Assembly: GCA_001899175.1 (NCBI GenBank)
Contig: MKVH01000024.1
Location: forward strand, 186,001-250,000
Length of the DNA: 64,000 nt
DNA from: Candidatus Kapaibacterium thiocyanatum
Lineage (GTDB): Bacteria; Bacteroidota; Ignavibacteria; Kapaibacteriales; Kapaibacteriaceae
Direction: 5' to 3'
Position numbers and translations under genes: made by a program. This document shows, piece after piece, positions 7,914-16,991 of the stretch. How positions within the stretch are numbered: position 1 is the stretch's first letter; every line of letters starts with the position of its first letter. A model generated the notes under the pieces. It had not been told where the DNA came from, searched no databases, and saw only the letters and a list, made by a program, of their open reading frames with translations.

Positions 7914-8249
7914 ATGTTCGACAGGATCGCCCGCATACTTCGTCCCACGGCAGCAGTGCTCATGCTCTGCTTCGCCATGGTATGGGGTGCGAGCTCCGTC
8001 CACACCCATCATGACGAACTACGTCACGATGTCGTGGTAACGGCTGCGACGGGCGATCATCAGGACGGGGCAGGCGACTGTTCGCTGTGCCACGTCACCA
8101 AGCAGCAGATCCTGCTGCCGAGTACCACGGTACTCGTCCATCTGGCGACGGTCGACGACGTACAGTATCGTCCCGTCGATCCACATCGTCCGATAGCGAC
8201 AGCACGAACCCTTTCCGATCGTGCCCCGCCCGAACAGCGCCCCGGTTAA
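7914..8249 (+). CDS. Small exported histidine-rich protein
   Basis: A 111-residue protein with a signal-peptide-like start (hydrophobic residues about 12-27), then a histidine cluster SSVHTHHDELRH and a CSLCH motif. This resembles the short DUF2946-like proteins often found beside metal-related TonB receptors; the match is by pattern only. The Cys/His residues suggest metal binding in the periplasm. It is the first gene of a three-gene unit, 28 bases before the receptor. Confidence 0.6.
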   Translation: MFDRIARILRPTAAVLMLCFAMVWGASSVHTHHDELRHDVVVTAATGDHQDGAGDCSLCHVTKQQILLPSTTVLVHLATVDDVQYRPVDPHRPIATARTLSDRAPPEQRPG

Positions 8250-8277
8250 GCGCTGTTCCACCTTCCATACCATTTCG

Positions 8278-10653
8278 ATGACTACCACCCTTCGGTGGCT
8301 GTCGTGCGTCGTATATGTGGTATTAATCCACATTCCGGCGTCGGCCGCCCCCGACAACCATCTGCATGGCATCGTCCGCGACAGCCTGACGCATGCGCCA
8401 TTGCAAGGTGTTACCGTTCGTATTGCCGGTACCCGGACCGGGGCCCTGACGGATCGTACGGGAACGTTCCACCTGCATGATCTGCCCGACACGGCCATCG
8501 TCGATCTGTCCTTCGTGGGATATCACCGGAAACGACTGACACTCCTGCTGGATCATGAGCTGCGGCTCGAAATCCTGCTGGCACCGTCCGGCGTCCAGTC
8601 CCGCCAGATTCTCGTCGAAGAGGACCGCGGTCCTACGGCCGGACTGTCGACGCAGCCGATCGAGATCCTGACCCCGGCCGAGATCGACGAGCACCGCGGA
8701 CAGACCTTCGCGAGCGCCTTGACGTCGATACCGGGTGTGACGGTCATGAATACGGGGCCGTCCATTTCCAAGCCGATGATTCACGGTATGTCCGGCACGC
8801 GTCTCGTGACGATGAATGCCGGTGTCGCCCAGGAAGGGCAGCAATGGGGTGCCGAGCACGCTCCGGAAATCGATCCGTTCACCCCGGGACGCATCCAGGT
8901 GGTGAAGGGGCCCGCCTCCGTGATGTACGGTCCGAATGCCATGGGTGGCGTCATCAGCGTCGATCCCCGTCCGCTGCCGTCCGCTGCCGTGGTGAACGGA
9001 GAGGTCAACCTCAACGGATTCACGAACAACCGCCAGGGTGCGGCCTCGGTCTTCGTGGAGGGTGGGGGACTCTTCGGCATGCCGCTTGGATTACGGGTCC
9101 AGGGCAGCGGTCGTCGTGCAGGAGATGCTTCAACGCCCGACTATCGCCTCGCAAACACGGGATTCTCCGAGCTGAACGGTTCGGCCGACATGGGATGGGC
9201 GACCGACAGTATGGGAATCCTGGTCCACGGCAGCATCTTCTCGACGACGCTCGGCATCTTCAAGGGATCGCACCTCGGCAATGCCGCCGACCTGGAGCGT
9301 GCCATCCAGCGTGGACGACCGGTCGTCGACCCGCCCTTTTCCTACGATATCACGAGTCCGCGGCAGGAAGTACGGCATACGTTGATGAGCATCCAGGCCT
9401 TCCGCAAGATCGAGGGTCTGGGCAAGCTCCAGCTCACGTACGGGTGGCAGCAGAACACCAGACGCGAATTCGATGCCCACAATACCCGCATCATCGGTCG
9501 GGGAGACGATCCCGTCGTGCGGGCCCGCGATTCCATCGACCGCCTGAACAGGGCCCTCGCCACTCCGGCGATGGAGCTCCTTCTGACGACCATGTCGGCC
9601 GAAGCGTCGTTGCAGCACAGGCTGGCCGACAACGTGTCCGGTACCGTCGGGGTATCCGGTACGCGCCAGGTCAACGACCGCAGCGGGACGGTATTCCTCG
9701 TGCCCGACTACCGGTCCTACGGCATTGGAGGATATGCCGTCGAATCGTGGCTGTTCGATCGCTGGACACTTGCCGCAGGACTGCGCTATGACTATCGCTG
9801 GCTGATGGCTACGGTCCGCAATCGTGCACAGCAGACGCCGGTCGAACAGCGGAAGAGCTTCGCCAGCCTCTCCGGGAGTATCGGCGCATCCTATGCCGCG
9901 GACGAGGCCTGGACGCTGAGCGCCAACATCGGGACGGGATGGCGTCCACCCCAGGTGAACGAGCTCTATAGCAACGACGTCCATCACGGAGTCGCCCTCT
10001 ATGAGATCGGTGACAGCACTCTCCATGCGGAACGGAATCTGGCCGTCGACCTTACCGTGCGCTATGCCGTGCCCGGTGTCGACGTCCAGGCGACGGTTTA
10101 TACCAACCTGTTCGACGGCTATATCTATTCGCTTCCGGATCCGGCCAATCCGACGATCACGGTGCGGGGGACCTTCCCGACGTACCGGTTCACCCAGACC
10201 GGAGCCACGATCAACGGTGCGGATTTCAGCGCGACGGTCGCCCTCGCGGAGGTCGTGAGCCTGTACGCATCGGCGGCCATCGTGCGGGGAACGGATATCG
10301 ACCGGGATACGCCTCTCTTCCTGATGCCGGCAGACCGTGGCCGGATCGGCGCCCATTTCCATCTTCACGACCTGTGGGAATTCCATGATCCCTTCGTCGA
10401 CGTCAGCCTGCTCGGTGTGAGGCGGCAGGACCGTTTCATATCGGGTCAGGACTATGTGGACCCACCCGCCGGATACGGCCGGGTCGATGCCTCCGTCGGT
10501 GGCCATCTGGACATGTTCGGAACGCACGTGAAGTTCAGCGTGGCCTGCAACAACCTCTTCGACAAACGGTACCGGGACTACCTCAGCCGGTTCCGCTACT
10601 TCGTCGACGACGTCGGTCGCGACGTCGTCATCAGAATGACAATCCCCTTCTAA
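8278..10653 (+). CDS. TonB-dependent outer-membrane receptor with carboxypeptidase-like N-domain
   Basis: The protein has about 791 residues from the ATG of MTTTLRWLSC. After a signal peptide, residues about 25-110 form a CarboxypepD_reg-like domain (GIVRDSLTHAPLQGVTVRIAGT). This is followed by the plug (PISKPMIHGMSGTRLVTMNAGVAQEG, then VVKGPASVMYGPNAMGGVI) and a 22-strand-type barrel ending in an aromatic residue (IRMTIPF). The plug wording HGMSGTRLxxMNxGVxQEGQQWGxEHAPEID resembles ZnuD-like metal receptors, and the histidine-rich neighbour agrees, so uptake of a transition metal (zinc or copper) is the likely job. The ligand itself is inferred. Confidence 0.9.
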   Translation: MTTTLRWLSCVVYVVLIHIPASAAPDNHLHGIVRDSLTHAPLQGVTVRIAGTRTGALTDRTGTFHLHDLPDTAIVDLSFVGYHRKRLTLLLDHELRLEILLAPSGVQSRQILVEEDRGPTAGLSTQPIEILTPAEIDEHRGQTFASALTSIPGVTVMNTGPSISKPMIHGMSGTRLVTMNAGVAQEGQQWGAEHAPEIDPFTPGRIQVVKGPASVMYGPNAMGGVISVDPRPLPSAAVVNGEVNLNGFTNNRQGAASVFVEGGGLFGMPLGLRVQGSGRRAGDASTPDYRLANTGFSELNGSADMGWATDSMGILVHGSIFSTTLGIFKGSHLGNAADLERAIQRGRPVVDPPFSYDITSPRQEVRHTLMSIQAFRKIEGLGKLQLTYGWQQNTRREFDAHNTRIIGRGDDPVVRARDSIDRLNRALATPAMELLLTTMSAEASLQHRLADNVSGTVGVSGTRQVNDRSGTVFLVPDYRSYGIGGYAVESWLFDRWTLAAGLRYDYRWLMATVRNRAQQTPVEQRKSFASLSGSIGASYAADEAWTLSANIGTGWRPPQVNELYSNDVHHGVALYEIGDSTLHAERNLAVDLTVRYAVPGVDVQATVYTNLFDGYIYSLPDPANPTITVRGTFPTYRFTQTGATINGADFSATVALAEVVSLYASAAIVRGTDIDRDTPLFLMPADRGRIGAHFHLHDLWEFHDPFVDVSLLGVRRQDRFISGQDYVDPPAGYGRVDASVGGHLDMFGTHVKFSVACNNLFDKRYRDYLSRFRYFVDDVGRDVVIRMTIPF

Positions 10654-10672
10654 CCCATTGCAAGGAAAAGAC

Positions 10673-11251
10673 ATGAAGAATCTCATCCCGTCGAACCGCA
10701 TCCTGACGTCTCTCGTGATCGCCCTGGCCGCGGTCGTATTCTCGACCGGCTGTTCGGAACAATCGGCCACGCCGAACGATCATGGCGAGGAGCATGATGT
10801 CGTCACGACCGTGACGTTTCTCCTCGTCGGTGATCATAACGACACTACCCGATTCGTGTGGGAGGATGCCGACGGCCCGGGCGGCAACAATCCCAACAGG
10901 ATCGACACGATACGGCTGAAACGCGGCGTGGCCTATTCCGGCACCATCCAGCTCATGAACGTGTCGGTCAATCCGCACGAGGATCTGACGGCGGATGTGG
11001 CGGCGCACAAGGAGCAACACCAGTTCTTCTACACCGTCACGCCGAAGGACCTGGCCGAGGTGACAAATCTGGACAAGGATAGTAACGGATTGAACGTTGG
11101 ATTGTCTTATACATTGACTACACACACCCAAGGGACGGGCGTTCTCGAGGTCTCACTTTCGCATTTCGATAATTCGGCTACGAAGGACGGCGTTACTCCG
11201 AGCGATGAAACGGACGTCTTCATCACAATGCCGTTGGTCGTGAATAATTGA
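10673..11251 (+). CDS. Lipoprotein partner of the TonB receptor
   Basis: The protein has 192 residues, starting at MKNLIPS behind an AAGGAAAAG ribosome site. The signal ends in a lipobox, VFSTGC. A histidine/acid run (NDHGEEHD) is followed by a beta-rich domain with FVWEDADGPGGNNP and VNPHEDLTADVAAHKEQHQFFY. Proteins with this layout are common beside ZnuD-like receptors in Bacteroidota. It sits 19 bases after the receptor and just before a strong terminator, so it is the last gene of the operon. A surface-exposed metal-binding role is plausible but inferred. Confidence 0.72.
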   Translation: MKNLIPSNRILTSLVIALAAVVFSTGCSEQSATPNDHGEEHDVVTTVTFLLVGDHNDTTRFVWEDADGPGGNNPNRIDTIRLKRGVAYSGTIQLMNVSVNPHEDLTADVAAHKEQHQFFYTVTPKDLAEVTNLDKDSNGLNVGLSYTLTTHTQGTGVLEVSLSHFDNSATKDGVTPSDETDVFITMPLVVNN

Positions 11252-11272
11252 TCTCCTTCTCACCTTCACAAT

Positions 11273-11302
11273 ATGCCGTAGCCTCTTGCGAGGCTACGGC
11301 AT
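11273..11302 (+). terminator. Rho-independent terminator of the TonB receptor operon
   Basis: A perfect 13-bp stem (11273-11285 with 11290-11302), a TTGC loop and a following TGTATTTT run lie 21 bases after the operon's last stop codon. Confidence 0.9.
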
Positions 11303-11315
11303 TGTATTTTCCGGG

Positions 11316-13040
11316 ATGTTCGAAACCGATCTTGCTCTCGATGATCTGCGCTTTGTCGTAGCCGACGTTGAAACGACGGGCGGCACGAGCGGCGAGCACC
11401 GCATCATCGAGCTGGGCTACTGCGTGATCGAAGGCGGCGTCATCGTCCAACGTGTGACGTCCCTGGTGAATCCGCATCAGCCCATTCCCGAATTCATCAC
11501 GCGCATGACAGGCATCTCCGACGAGATGGTGGCCTCGGCACCCGACGAGGAGGAAGTCATCGGCGGAATCGCACGGGAACTGCTGGACGAGCGGACGGTA
11601 TTCGTCGCCCATAACGTCGGTTTCGACTGGGGCTTCGTCAAACGAGCCATCATACGGGCAGGAGAGCCGCTGGGGGAGGTGACGCAGCTCTGTACCTGCA
11701 AGTTGTCGCGCCGCCTGAGCACAGGTCTCGCGAGGCACGATCTTGGATCGGTGGCCTCCTATTACGGCGTGGACATCATGGCACGCCACCGTGCGCTGGG
11801 CGATGCCGAAGCCACGGCCGAAGCGCTCGTGCTGATGATCGAACGCGCCCGCAACGAGCACGATGCCCGGTCCCTGGCCGATCTCCTGGCCCTGCAGTAC
11901 GCTCCGCGTACGCAGCCGCGCAGGGAAACGAAGATCCGGGCCCAACTGGAGCCTTATCTCAAGGAATTGCCGGACGAACCCGGCGTCTACTACTTTCTGA
12001 GCACGAAGAAGAGCCTTCTCTATGTGGGCAAGGCCAAGTCCATCGCCAAGCGCGTGATGTCCTACTTCCACAGTACGCCCCTGCACAGCCGCAAGGTCTC
12101 GCGGATGATCCGCTATATCCGGCATATCCAGTGGGTGACGACCGGAACGGAACTCGGCGCGATGCTGCTGGAATCGCGGGAGATCAAGGAAAAGCATCCG
12201 CCGTACAATGTGGCGGGACGTGAATATCTCCCACCGACGCTGATGCGTATCACGAAGGAAGCATTCCCGCGCATCGAGCTGGTGGATCGTATCGATCAGG
12301 ACGGAGCCGACTACTTCGGACCGTTCCGCAGTGAACGCATGGCCGAACGCGTGATGAACATGATGATCCGCGAGCACAAGCTCCGCGTATGCGATGGGCC
12401 GCTCCATCCTGCGCCTGAGGTCCGACCCTGCTTCCAGTTCCATATCAAGCGGTGCGAAGCGCCCTGCGCCGCACTGCAGACGCGCGACGACTATGACAGA
12501 TCCGTCGAACGTGCCAAGGACTTCCTCGCCAACGTGGAACGTGGAGCCATCAGCCTTCTGCGGGATCAGATGGAGGCTTGTGCGGAACGCCTCGACTTCG
12601 AACGCGCCGCACTGCTGCGCGATGGTATCAAGGAGATCGAACGCGTCACGCTTCATGCCCAGGATCGTCCGCTCGCCGTCAGTGAGACCAACGTCATCGT
12701 CGTCGTGCCGACGCAGGACTTGTACAGTACCGTCGAAGTCTTCTTCGTCCGCTCCGGACGTCTGCGCGTTCAACGCATCGTCAGCACGTCGGCAAGTCTG
12801 GATACGCTGTATCAGGTCGTGGACGACGTCTATTACACGGGTGTCGTGGACGGCCCGTTCACGGAATGCGAACTCGACGAACTGCGCATCATCACATCAT
12901 GGCTCTATCATCGCCGTGATCGTGCGCGCGTCGTCCATGTACGGGACCAGGTCCGTACCGACGTCTGCAACGATCTCGCATCGGCCGTCAGGCAGTTCTC
13001 GCAGGGAGATCCATCAATGTCAGGTAGCATGGTCCGATGA
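11316..13040 (+). CDS. DEDDh exonuclease / GIY-YIG / UVR fusion (UvrC-like repair nuclease)
   Basis: A 574-residue fusion. The start at MFETDL is chosen because the upstream frame runs into the terminator. Residues about 11-180 are a DnaQ-type 3'-5' exonuclease: D17-x-E19 (VADVETTG), later HRALGDAEAT supplying the H and last D. Residues about 212-300 are a GIY-YIG nuclease (PDEPGVYYFLSTKKSLLYVGKAKSIAKRV), and about 400-440 is a UVR motif (ACAERLDFERAALLRDGI). The RNase H-like and HhH parts of true UvrC are missing, as in Cho-type and mycobacterial Rv2191-type proteins. A role in excision-type DNA repair is likely. It overlaps the next gene by four bases (ATGA). Confidence 0.85.
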   Translation: MFETDLALDDLRFVVADVETTGGTSGEHRIIELGYCVIEGGVIVQRVTSLVNPHQPIPEFITRMTGISDEMVASAPDEEEVIGGIARELLDERTVFVAHNVGFDWGFVKRAIIRAGEPLGEVTQLCTCKLSRRLSTGLARHDLGSVASYYGVDIMARHRALGDAEATAEALVLMIERARNEHDARSLADLLALQYAPRTQPRRETKIRAQLEPYLKELPDEPGVYYFLSTKKSLLYVGKAKSIAKRVMSYFHSTPLHSRKVSRMIRYIRHIQWVTTGTELGAMLLESREIKEKHPPYNVAGREYLPPTLMRITKEAFPRIELVDRIDQDGADYFGPFRSERMAERVMNMMIREHKLRVCDGPLHPAPEVRPCFQFHIKRCEAPCAALQTRDDYDRSVERAKDFLANVERGAISLLRDQMEACAERLDFERAALLRDGIKEIERVTLHAQDRPLAVSETNVIVVVPTQDLYSTVEVFFVRSGRLRVQRIVSTSASLDTLYQVVDDVYYTGVVDGPFTECELDELRIITSWLYHRRDRARVVHVRDQVRTDVCNDLASAVRQFSQGDPSMSGSMVR

Positions 13041-13873
13041 ACGATATCATGAAATGGGACGGACATTCGCATACGCACTTCTGTCCGCACGGCAACGGTG
13101 ACGATCTCGGACTGTATCTCGAACGTGCGGAACGGCTCGGATTCAGGCGATACACGGTGACCGAACATCCTCCGATTCCAGACGGATGGCTGAAGGATGA
13201 AGCGCTCGCGAGCAGGATCGCGATGAGGGCCGGCATGCTGCCCCTCTACTTCGAGACGGTAGGACGGCTCAAGCGGGAATACGAGGAGCGCCTCGACGTG
13301 CGTGTCGGCCTCGAACTCGACTATCTGCCGGGACAGGACGACTACGTGCTCGGTATGGCCGACCGCTGGCACAAGGAACTCGAAGACATCGTGATGTCCG
13401 TGCACTACCTGCCCGGAATGAACGGCATGCGCTGCGTGGATTACAACGTCGACGACTTCCGCGACGGTCTGCTTACATATTACGGATCGATGGAACGCAT
13501 CGTCGACGAATACTACGATCATGTCGAAGAAGCCATCGAGCTCGCGGCACTGTTGCCCGGATCGCGTCGCATCGGTCACATCAACCTTATCGAGAAATTC
13601 CGTCTCGATCTTCCCGATATCGACGATGCCCAGCTCGAACGGCGTTTGACGGATATCCTGCCGCTGCTCGTATCGAGTGGCGTCGGTGTGGACGTGAACA
13701 TGGCCGGTCTGCGCGCCAGGGCCTGCAACAAGAGCTATGTTCCGGTATGGTTCATGAAGCGATGCCGCGAACTGGGTATCGACCTCGTCTATGGCTCCGA
13801 TGCCCATCGTGCGGAGCATGTGGGGGCGGGGTGGGAGGAGTACGAGAGGGATGTCGAGGCGATCGGCACATAG
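13037..13873 (+). CDS. hisJ: Histidinol-phosphatase (PHP family, HisJ/HisK type)
   Basis: A 278-residue PHP-domain protein. The metal motifs are DGHSHTHFCPHG near the start, VTEHPP, GLELDYLPG, SVHYLPG, RIGHINLIEKF and YGSDAHR at the end. Together these match the HisJ branch, which removes phosphate from histidinol phosphate in histidine synthesis. Other PHP phosphoesterases cannot be fully excluded, as no other his gene is nearby. The start overlaps the preceding nuclease gene by four bases, indicating translational coupling. Confidence 0.78.
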   Translation: MNDIMKWDGHSHTHFCPHGNGDDLGLYLERAERLGFRRYTVTEHPPIPDGWLKDEALASRIAMRAGMLPLYFETVGRLKREYEERLDVRVGLELDYLPGQDDYVLGMADRWHKELEDIVMSVHYLPGMNGMRCVDYNVDDFRDGLLTYYGSMERIVDEYYDHVEEAIELAALLPGSRRIGHINLIEKFRLDLPDIDDAQLERRLTDILPLLVSSGVGVDVNMAGLRARACNKSYVPVWFMKRCRELGIDLVYGSDAHRAEHVGAGWEEYERDVEAIGT

Positions 13874-13884
13874 CGGAGTGCCCA

Positions 13885-15072
13885 CTATTCCGGTCTTTCC
13901 GTGATATCTGGATGATTGTGGTTGTCAGGTAGGAAGCCTGCCGCATCAAGTGATTCCATAAGCAGGCGTAGGAGAGGGCCATGCAGGACATCAATGATGT
14001 ATCTCCGTGCCTTGTCGTGTGGATATGGTGAAATCAACCTGCGTTTCTTGTATCTACTGATCGTCTGCGATAATGATGATGGGGAGAGCTTGGGATAGAA
14101 CGTTCTGAATGCCGAAACATCCACGATCTGTTCTTCTGCTACCTGTTTCAGGACTTCCGCTTCGGTGCCGCTAATGATCTCGCGTTGTAGTGCCAGCTTG
14201 ATCGTTGGCACCAGAATGAGCGAATACAGATGCTTTGCATCCAGCAGCGTGTCGATCTTCGAAATCTCCGTACGTAGACCGCTGAGCATGAAGCCACACC
14301 ATGCAAGTAACGAGGTGTCGTCTCCGGCATCCGCGATCGACAGTGCGTTCATATAAGCATCCCTGTCTCGACAGAATACGGCTGTCGGGTTCAGGATCCT
14401 GCCGTTCCCGACTCTGAATCCTGCTCGTAACAACATCGCATATGTGAGCAAGCGTACGGTGCGGCCATTACCATTACGGAACGGGTGGATATAGACGAAC
14501 CGATGGTGCGCGATGGCGATACGAAGCAAGTCCATTCGGACCTCTTGGCCTTCATTGATAAAGTTCACCAGTTCATCCATAAGGCTCTCGATCTGTGTCG
14601 AGGGTGGGGGATGATGACGTGAGCCACGGATCATGACCTGGAGAATACGGTAGTTGCCCGGTGACTCGTCACCTTCACCCCCATCAAGGGGCGATCTCAG
14701 GTTCTTTACGACCAGCCGATGAAGTTCGCTCAACAATGGTCTGTCGATAGGTCGATCGGGATTCCTCTCGAATTCATGTTCGAGAAACGACATCGCGTCT
14801 TCGATGTTGGCGATCTCGCGTAAGGATTCGGTAGAGCTCATCTGTTGCGTGATGCTGGCCTCGACCAGCTCATCGATCGTCGTTCGATTCCCTTCTATCC
14901 GGGCGGACCCCAGGCTTTCCAGAAGATGGAATACTTTCTTTATCGCGAAGAACAGGACCGGATGGGTACTGCCGTCGAACCTCCTGGCCTTGAGCTTTTC
15001 CAGCTCGACGATATCTTCAACGATCTGTGAATTGAAGTCAGGAAACGGGATGCGAAGCGGGTATGAACTCAT
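13885..15072 (-). CDS. Fic-family protein with N-terminal inhibitory motif
   Basis: A 395-residue protein with the full Fic signature HPFRNGNGR at residues 196-204, whose histidine is the catalytic base for transferring AMP (or a related group) to target proteins. The motif SARIEG at 56-61 fits the inhibitory helix (S/T)xxxE(G/N), here on the N-terminal side, so this is a class II, self-inhibited Fic. The C-terminal part looks like a winged helix (LSPSSLSQTISRYKKRRLISPY). Such proteins occur as stand-alone regulators or accessory genes. The gene is somewhat AT-richer than its neighbours, so horizontal gain is possible. The target is unknown. Confidence 0.88.
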   Translation of the reverse strand: MSSYPLRIPFPDFNSQIVEDIVELEKLKARRFDGSTHPVLFFAIKKVFHLLESLGSARIEGNRTTIDELVEASITQQMSSTESLREIANIEDAMSFLEHEFERNPDRPIDRPLLSELHRLVVKNLRSPLDGGEGDESPGNYRILQVMIRGSRHHPPPSTQIESLMDELVNFINEGQEVRMDLLRIAIAHHRFVYIHPFRNGNGRTVRLLTYAMLLRAGFRVGNGRILNPTAVFCRDRDAYMNALSIADAGDDTSLLAWCGFMLSGLRTEISKIDTLLDAKHLYSLILVPTIKLALQREIISGTEAEVLKQVAEEQIVDVSAFRTFYPKLSPSSLSQTISRYKKRRLISPYPHDKARRYIIDVLHGPLLRLLMESLDAAGFLPDNHNHPDITERPE

Positions 15073-15220
15073 GTCCGTAATTTATGGAATCCTAGGGTCC
15101 TATTTAATGTACAGTGTCGTATCTCATTGATTTTACTGGCTTTGAAATCTTGAATGCCTATTGCTATTTTATATTTCGAGGTCCTGCTATTTTATCGTAC
15201 AGGCTTGCCCGGAAGGAACA

Positions 15221-15260
15221 ACAGGCTTTGAAGCAGGGATCGTACCCCTTCAAAGCCTGT
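15221..15260 (-). terminator. Terminator of the TolB-like gene
   Basis: A perfect 13-bp stem (15221-15233 with 15248-15260) with a 14-base loop lies 24 bases beyond the stop at 15285. On the minus strand it is followed by a T-rich run (TGTTCCTTCC). It may also stop transcription from the other side. Confidence 0.75.
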
Positions 15261-15284
15261 CTCGTATTCCTTTCACAACACTCT

Positions 15285-16325
15285 TCAATCCACCCAGTCT
15301 GCGATGAACAGGTTCGTGTCGCGCGTGCCGCCGTTGTTGCGGTTGCTCGACCAGATGATCTTCTTGCCGTCGGGAGAGAACATTGGGAAGGCATTGAAGA
15401 TGCTCTCCGTGGTGATCTGCGTGAGGCCCGTTCCGTCGAGATCGACCATATAGAGCTGGAAGTCGTAGCCACGCGTCGAATGATGGTTCGACGAGAAGAT
15501 GATCTTCTTGCCGGAAGGATGGAAGAACGGAGCCCAGTTCGCCTTGCCCAGATTAGTCACCTGACGGAGGTCCGAGCCATCGACGTTGCAGGTATAGATG
15601 TCCATCTCCGTCGGTGCCACGAGTCCCTGACGAAGCAGGTCCTTGTATTCGCGTTGGGCACTGTCCGTCTTCGGACGCGAGGCGCGGAAGACGAGCTTCC
15701 TGCCATCGGGAGAGAAGAAGGCGCCGCCGTCGTAGCCCAGGCCCGACGTGACCTGACGTTGATCGCTACCGTCGATGTTCATCGTCCACAGTTCGAGATC
15801 GCCCGAGCGATCGGACGTGAAGACGATCTTGTCGCCCTTCGGAGAGACGGTGGCCTCCGCGTCGTAGCCGGGATGATCGGTAAGCTTCTTGACGATACGG
15901 CCCGATTTGTCGGCGACGTAGATGTCGTACGATGGATAGACCGGCCACAGGTATTTGCGATCCTTGCGCGGCTCCGGTTCCGGTGGGCAGGCTTCGCCCC
16001 CTTCATGCGTCGAGGCATAGAGGATATGGACGTTGTCGGGCATGTAGTACGAGCATGTCGTGCGTCCTTTGCCGGTGGAGATCATGGGCGGACGCAGACC
16101 TTGCGTGGCCGAAGCGGCAGCGATGTCGAGATCGAAGATCTGATCGCACTGGACGTTCCAGGCCTTGTTGTTGCTCTGGAAGGATACGTGCGTTCCGTCC
16201 GGACTGAAGTACGCTTCGGCATTGTCGCCGCCGAACGTCAGTTGCCGTATGTTCTGCAGGTGCGATTCCTGCTTCTGGGCGAGGAGTGAAGTGGTGGTGA
16301 ACAGCAGGGCTAGGAAGGTCTTCAC
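15285..16325 (-). CDS. TolB-like WD40/PD40 beta-propeller protein, exported
   Basis: The protein has 346 residues if it starts at the GTG at 16325 (VKTFLALLFTTTSLLAQ), which has GGAG about ten bases upstream and gives a clean signal peptide. An ATG at 16361 would overlap the upstream gene. The mature part is a row of PD40 repeats with the FSPDGKKIIWSSNR theme (YFSPDGTHVSFQSN, FFSPDGRKLVFRAS, FHPSGKKIIFSSN). TolB-type propellers bind envelope proteins. With the barrel gene just upstream, an envelope role is likely. No catalytic domain is visible. Confidence 0.78.
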   Translation of the reverse strand: MKTFLALLFTTTSLLAQKQESHLQNIRQLTFGGDNAEAYFSPDGTHVSFQSNNKAWNVQCDQIFDLDIAAASATQGLRPPMISTGKGRTTCSYYMPDNVHILYASTHEGGEACPPEPEPRKDRKYLWPVYPSYDIYVADKSGRIVKKLTDHPGYDAEATVSPKGDKIVFTSDRSGDLELWTMNIDGSDQRQVTSGLGYDGGAFFSPDGRKLVFRASRPKTDSAQREYKDLLRQGLVAPTEMDIYTCNVDGSDLRQVTNLGKANWAPFFHPSGKKIIFSSNHHSTRGYDFQLYMVDLDGTGLTQITTESIFNAFPMFSPDGKKIIWSSNRNNGGTRDTNLFIADWVD

Positions 16326-16345
16326 GACGTAGGAACTCCGGAGTA

Positions 16346-16936
16346 TCAGAAAAATGCCCACGTGATGCCGGCATTCAGGCCGAGCGACGACAGTTCTTCG
16401 CCGACGAGATGATGGTATCGGGCGATCACGAGGAAGGTCAGATTCGTGGTGGCGCGCAGCCCCACACCGCCGAATCCTCCGACGGTGAAGTGCGCTTCGT
16501 TATTGAGCTCGGAGATCGGGCGGCCGCTACCGAAGTTCAGCGTGACGAATGTCACGCCTGCGGAGATGCCTCCGAAAGGAACGATGTCCGACTCCGTATG
16601 CATGTAGCCCACGCCGCCCATGAGCGGGGTCAACTGGAGATTGAAGGCGGAGAGGTCCATCGTGCCCTGTGTGGTGGCTACGTTCTTGCCGAGGTTGAAC
16701 CACGACGTACCCACCGTGCCGAAGATGCCGACGTTCTGCGATACGAAATGCCACAGTGTGGCGTTGATGCCGAAGGCGGGAGAAAGATCGAGTCCCTTGG
16801 CATCGTTGCCGAACGGAAGCTGTATGCCGGCGTCGAGTGCGATCTGCTGCCGGATCGCCGGCCGGAACATCTGCTGAGCGGATACTTCGAAAAGTCCGGT
16901 GAACGATACGACGAGGGCGATCAGGAACAAACGCAT
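16346..16936 (-). CDS. Outer-membrane beta-barrel protein
   Basis: A 196-residue protein with a signal peptide ending at SAQ and a mature part of alternating glycine/aromatic strands ending in WAFF, whose terminal phenylalanine is typical of barrels inserted by BamA. Length fits an 8-strand OmpA/OmpW-like barrel. It is followed after 20 bases by the TolB-like propeller gene and is probably co-transcribed with it. The two could work together in the envelope. Function beyond that is unknown. Confidence 0.72.
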   Translation of the reverse strand: MRLFLIALVVSFTGLFEVSAQQMFRPAIRQQIALDAGIQLPFGNDAKGLDLSPAFGINATLWHFVSQNVGIFGTVGTSWFNLGKNVATTQGTMDLSAFNLQLTPLMGGVGYMHTESDIVPFGGISAGVTFVTLNFGSGRPISELNNEAHFTVGGFGGVGLRATTNLTFLVIARYHHLVGEELSSLGLNAGITWAFF

Positions 16937-16977
16937 GTCATTTCTCCGTTTTAGCGCCGCAAGCTACGGAGAAACAG

Positions 16978-16985
16978 TATTTTTG
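16978..16985 (+). promoter_or_regulatory. -7 promoter box (TATTTTTG) of the malic enzyme gene
   Basis: An exact TAnnTTTG match only 6 bases before the ATG at 16992. Transcription would begin at or next to the start codon, suggesting a leaderless mRNA. Confidence 0.6.
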
Positions 16986-16991
16986 TCCCTT

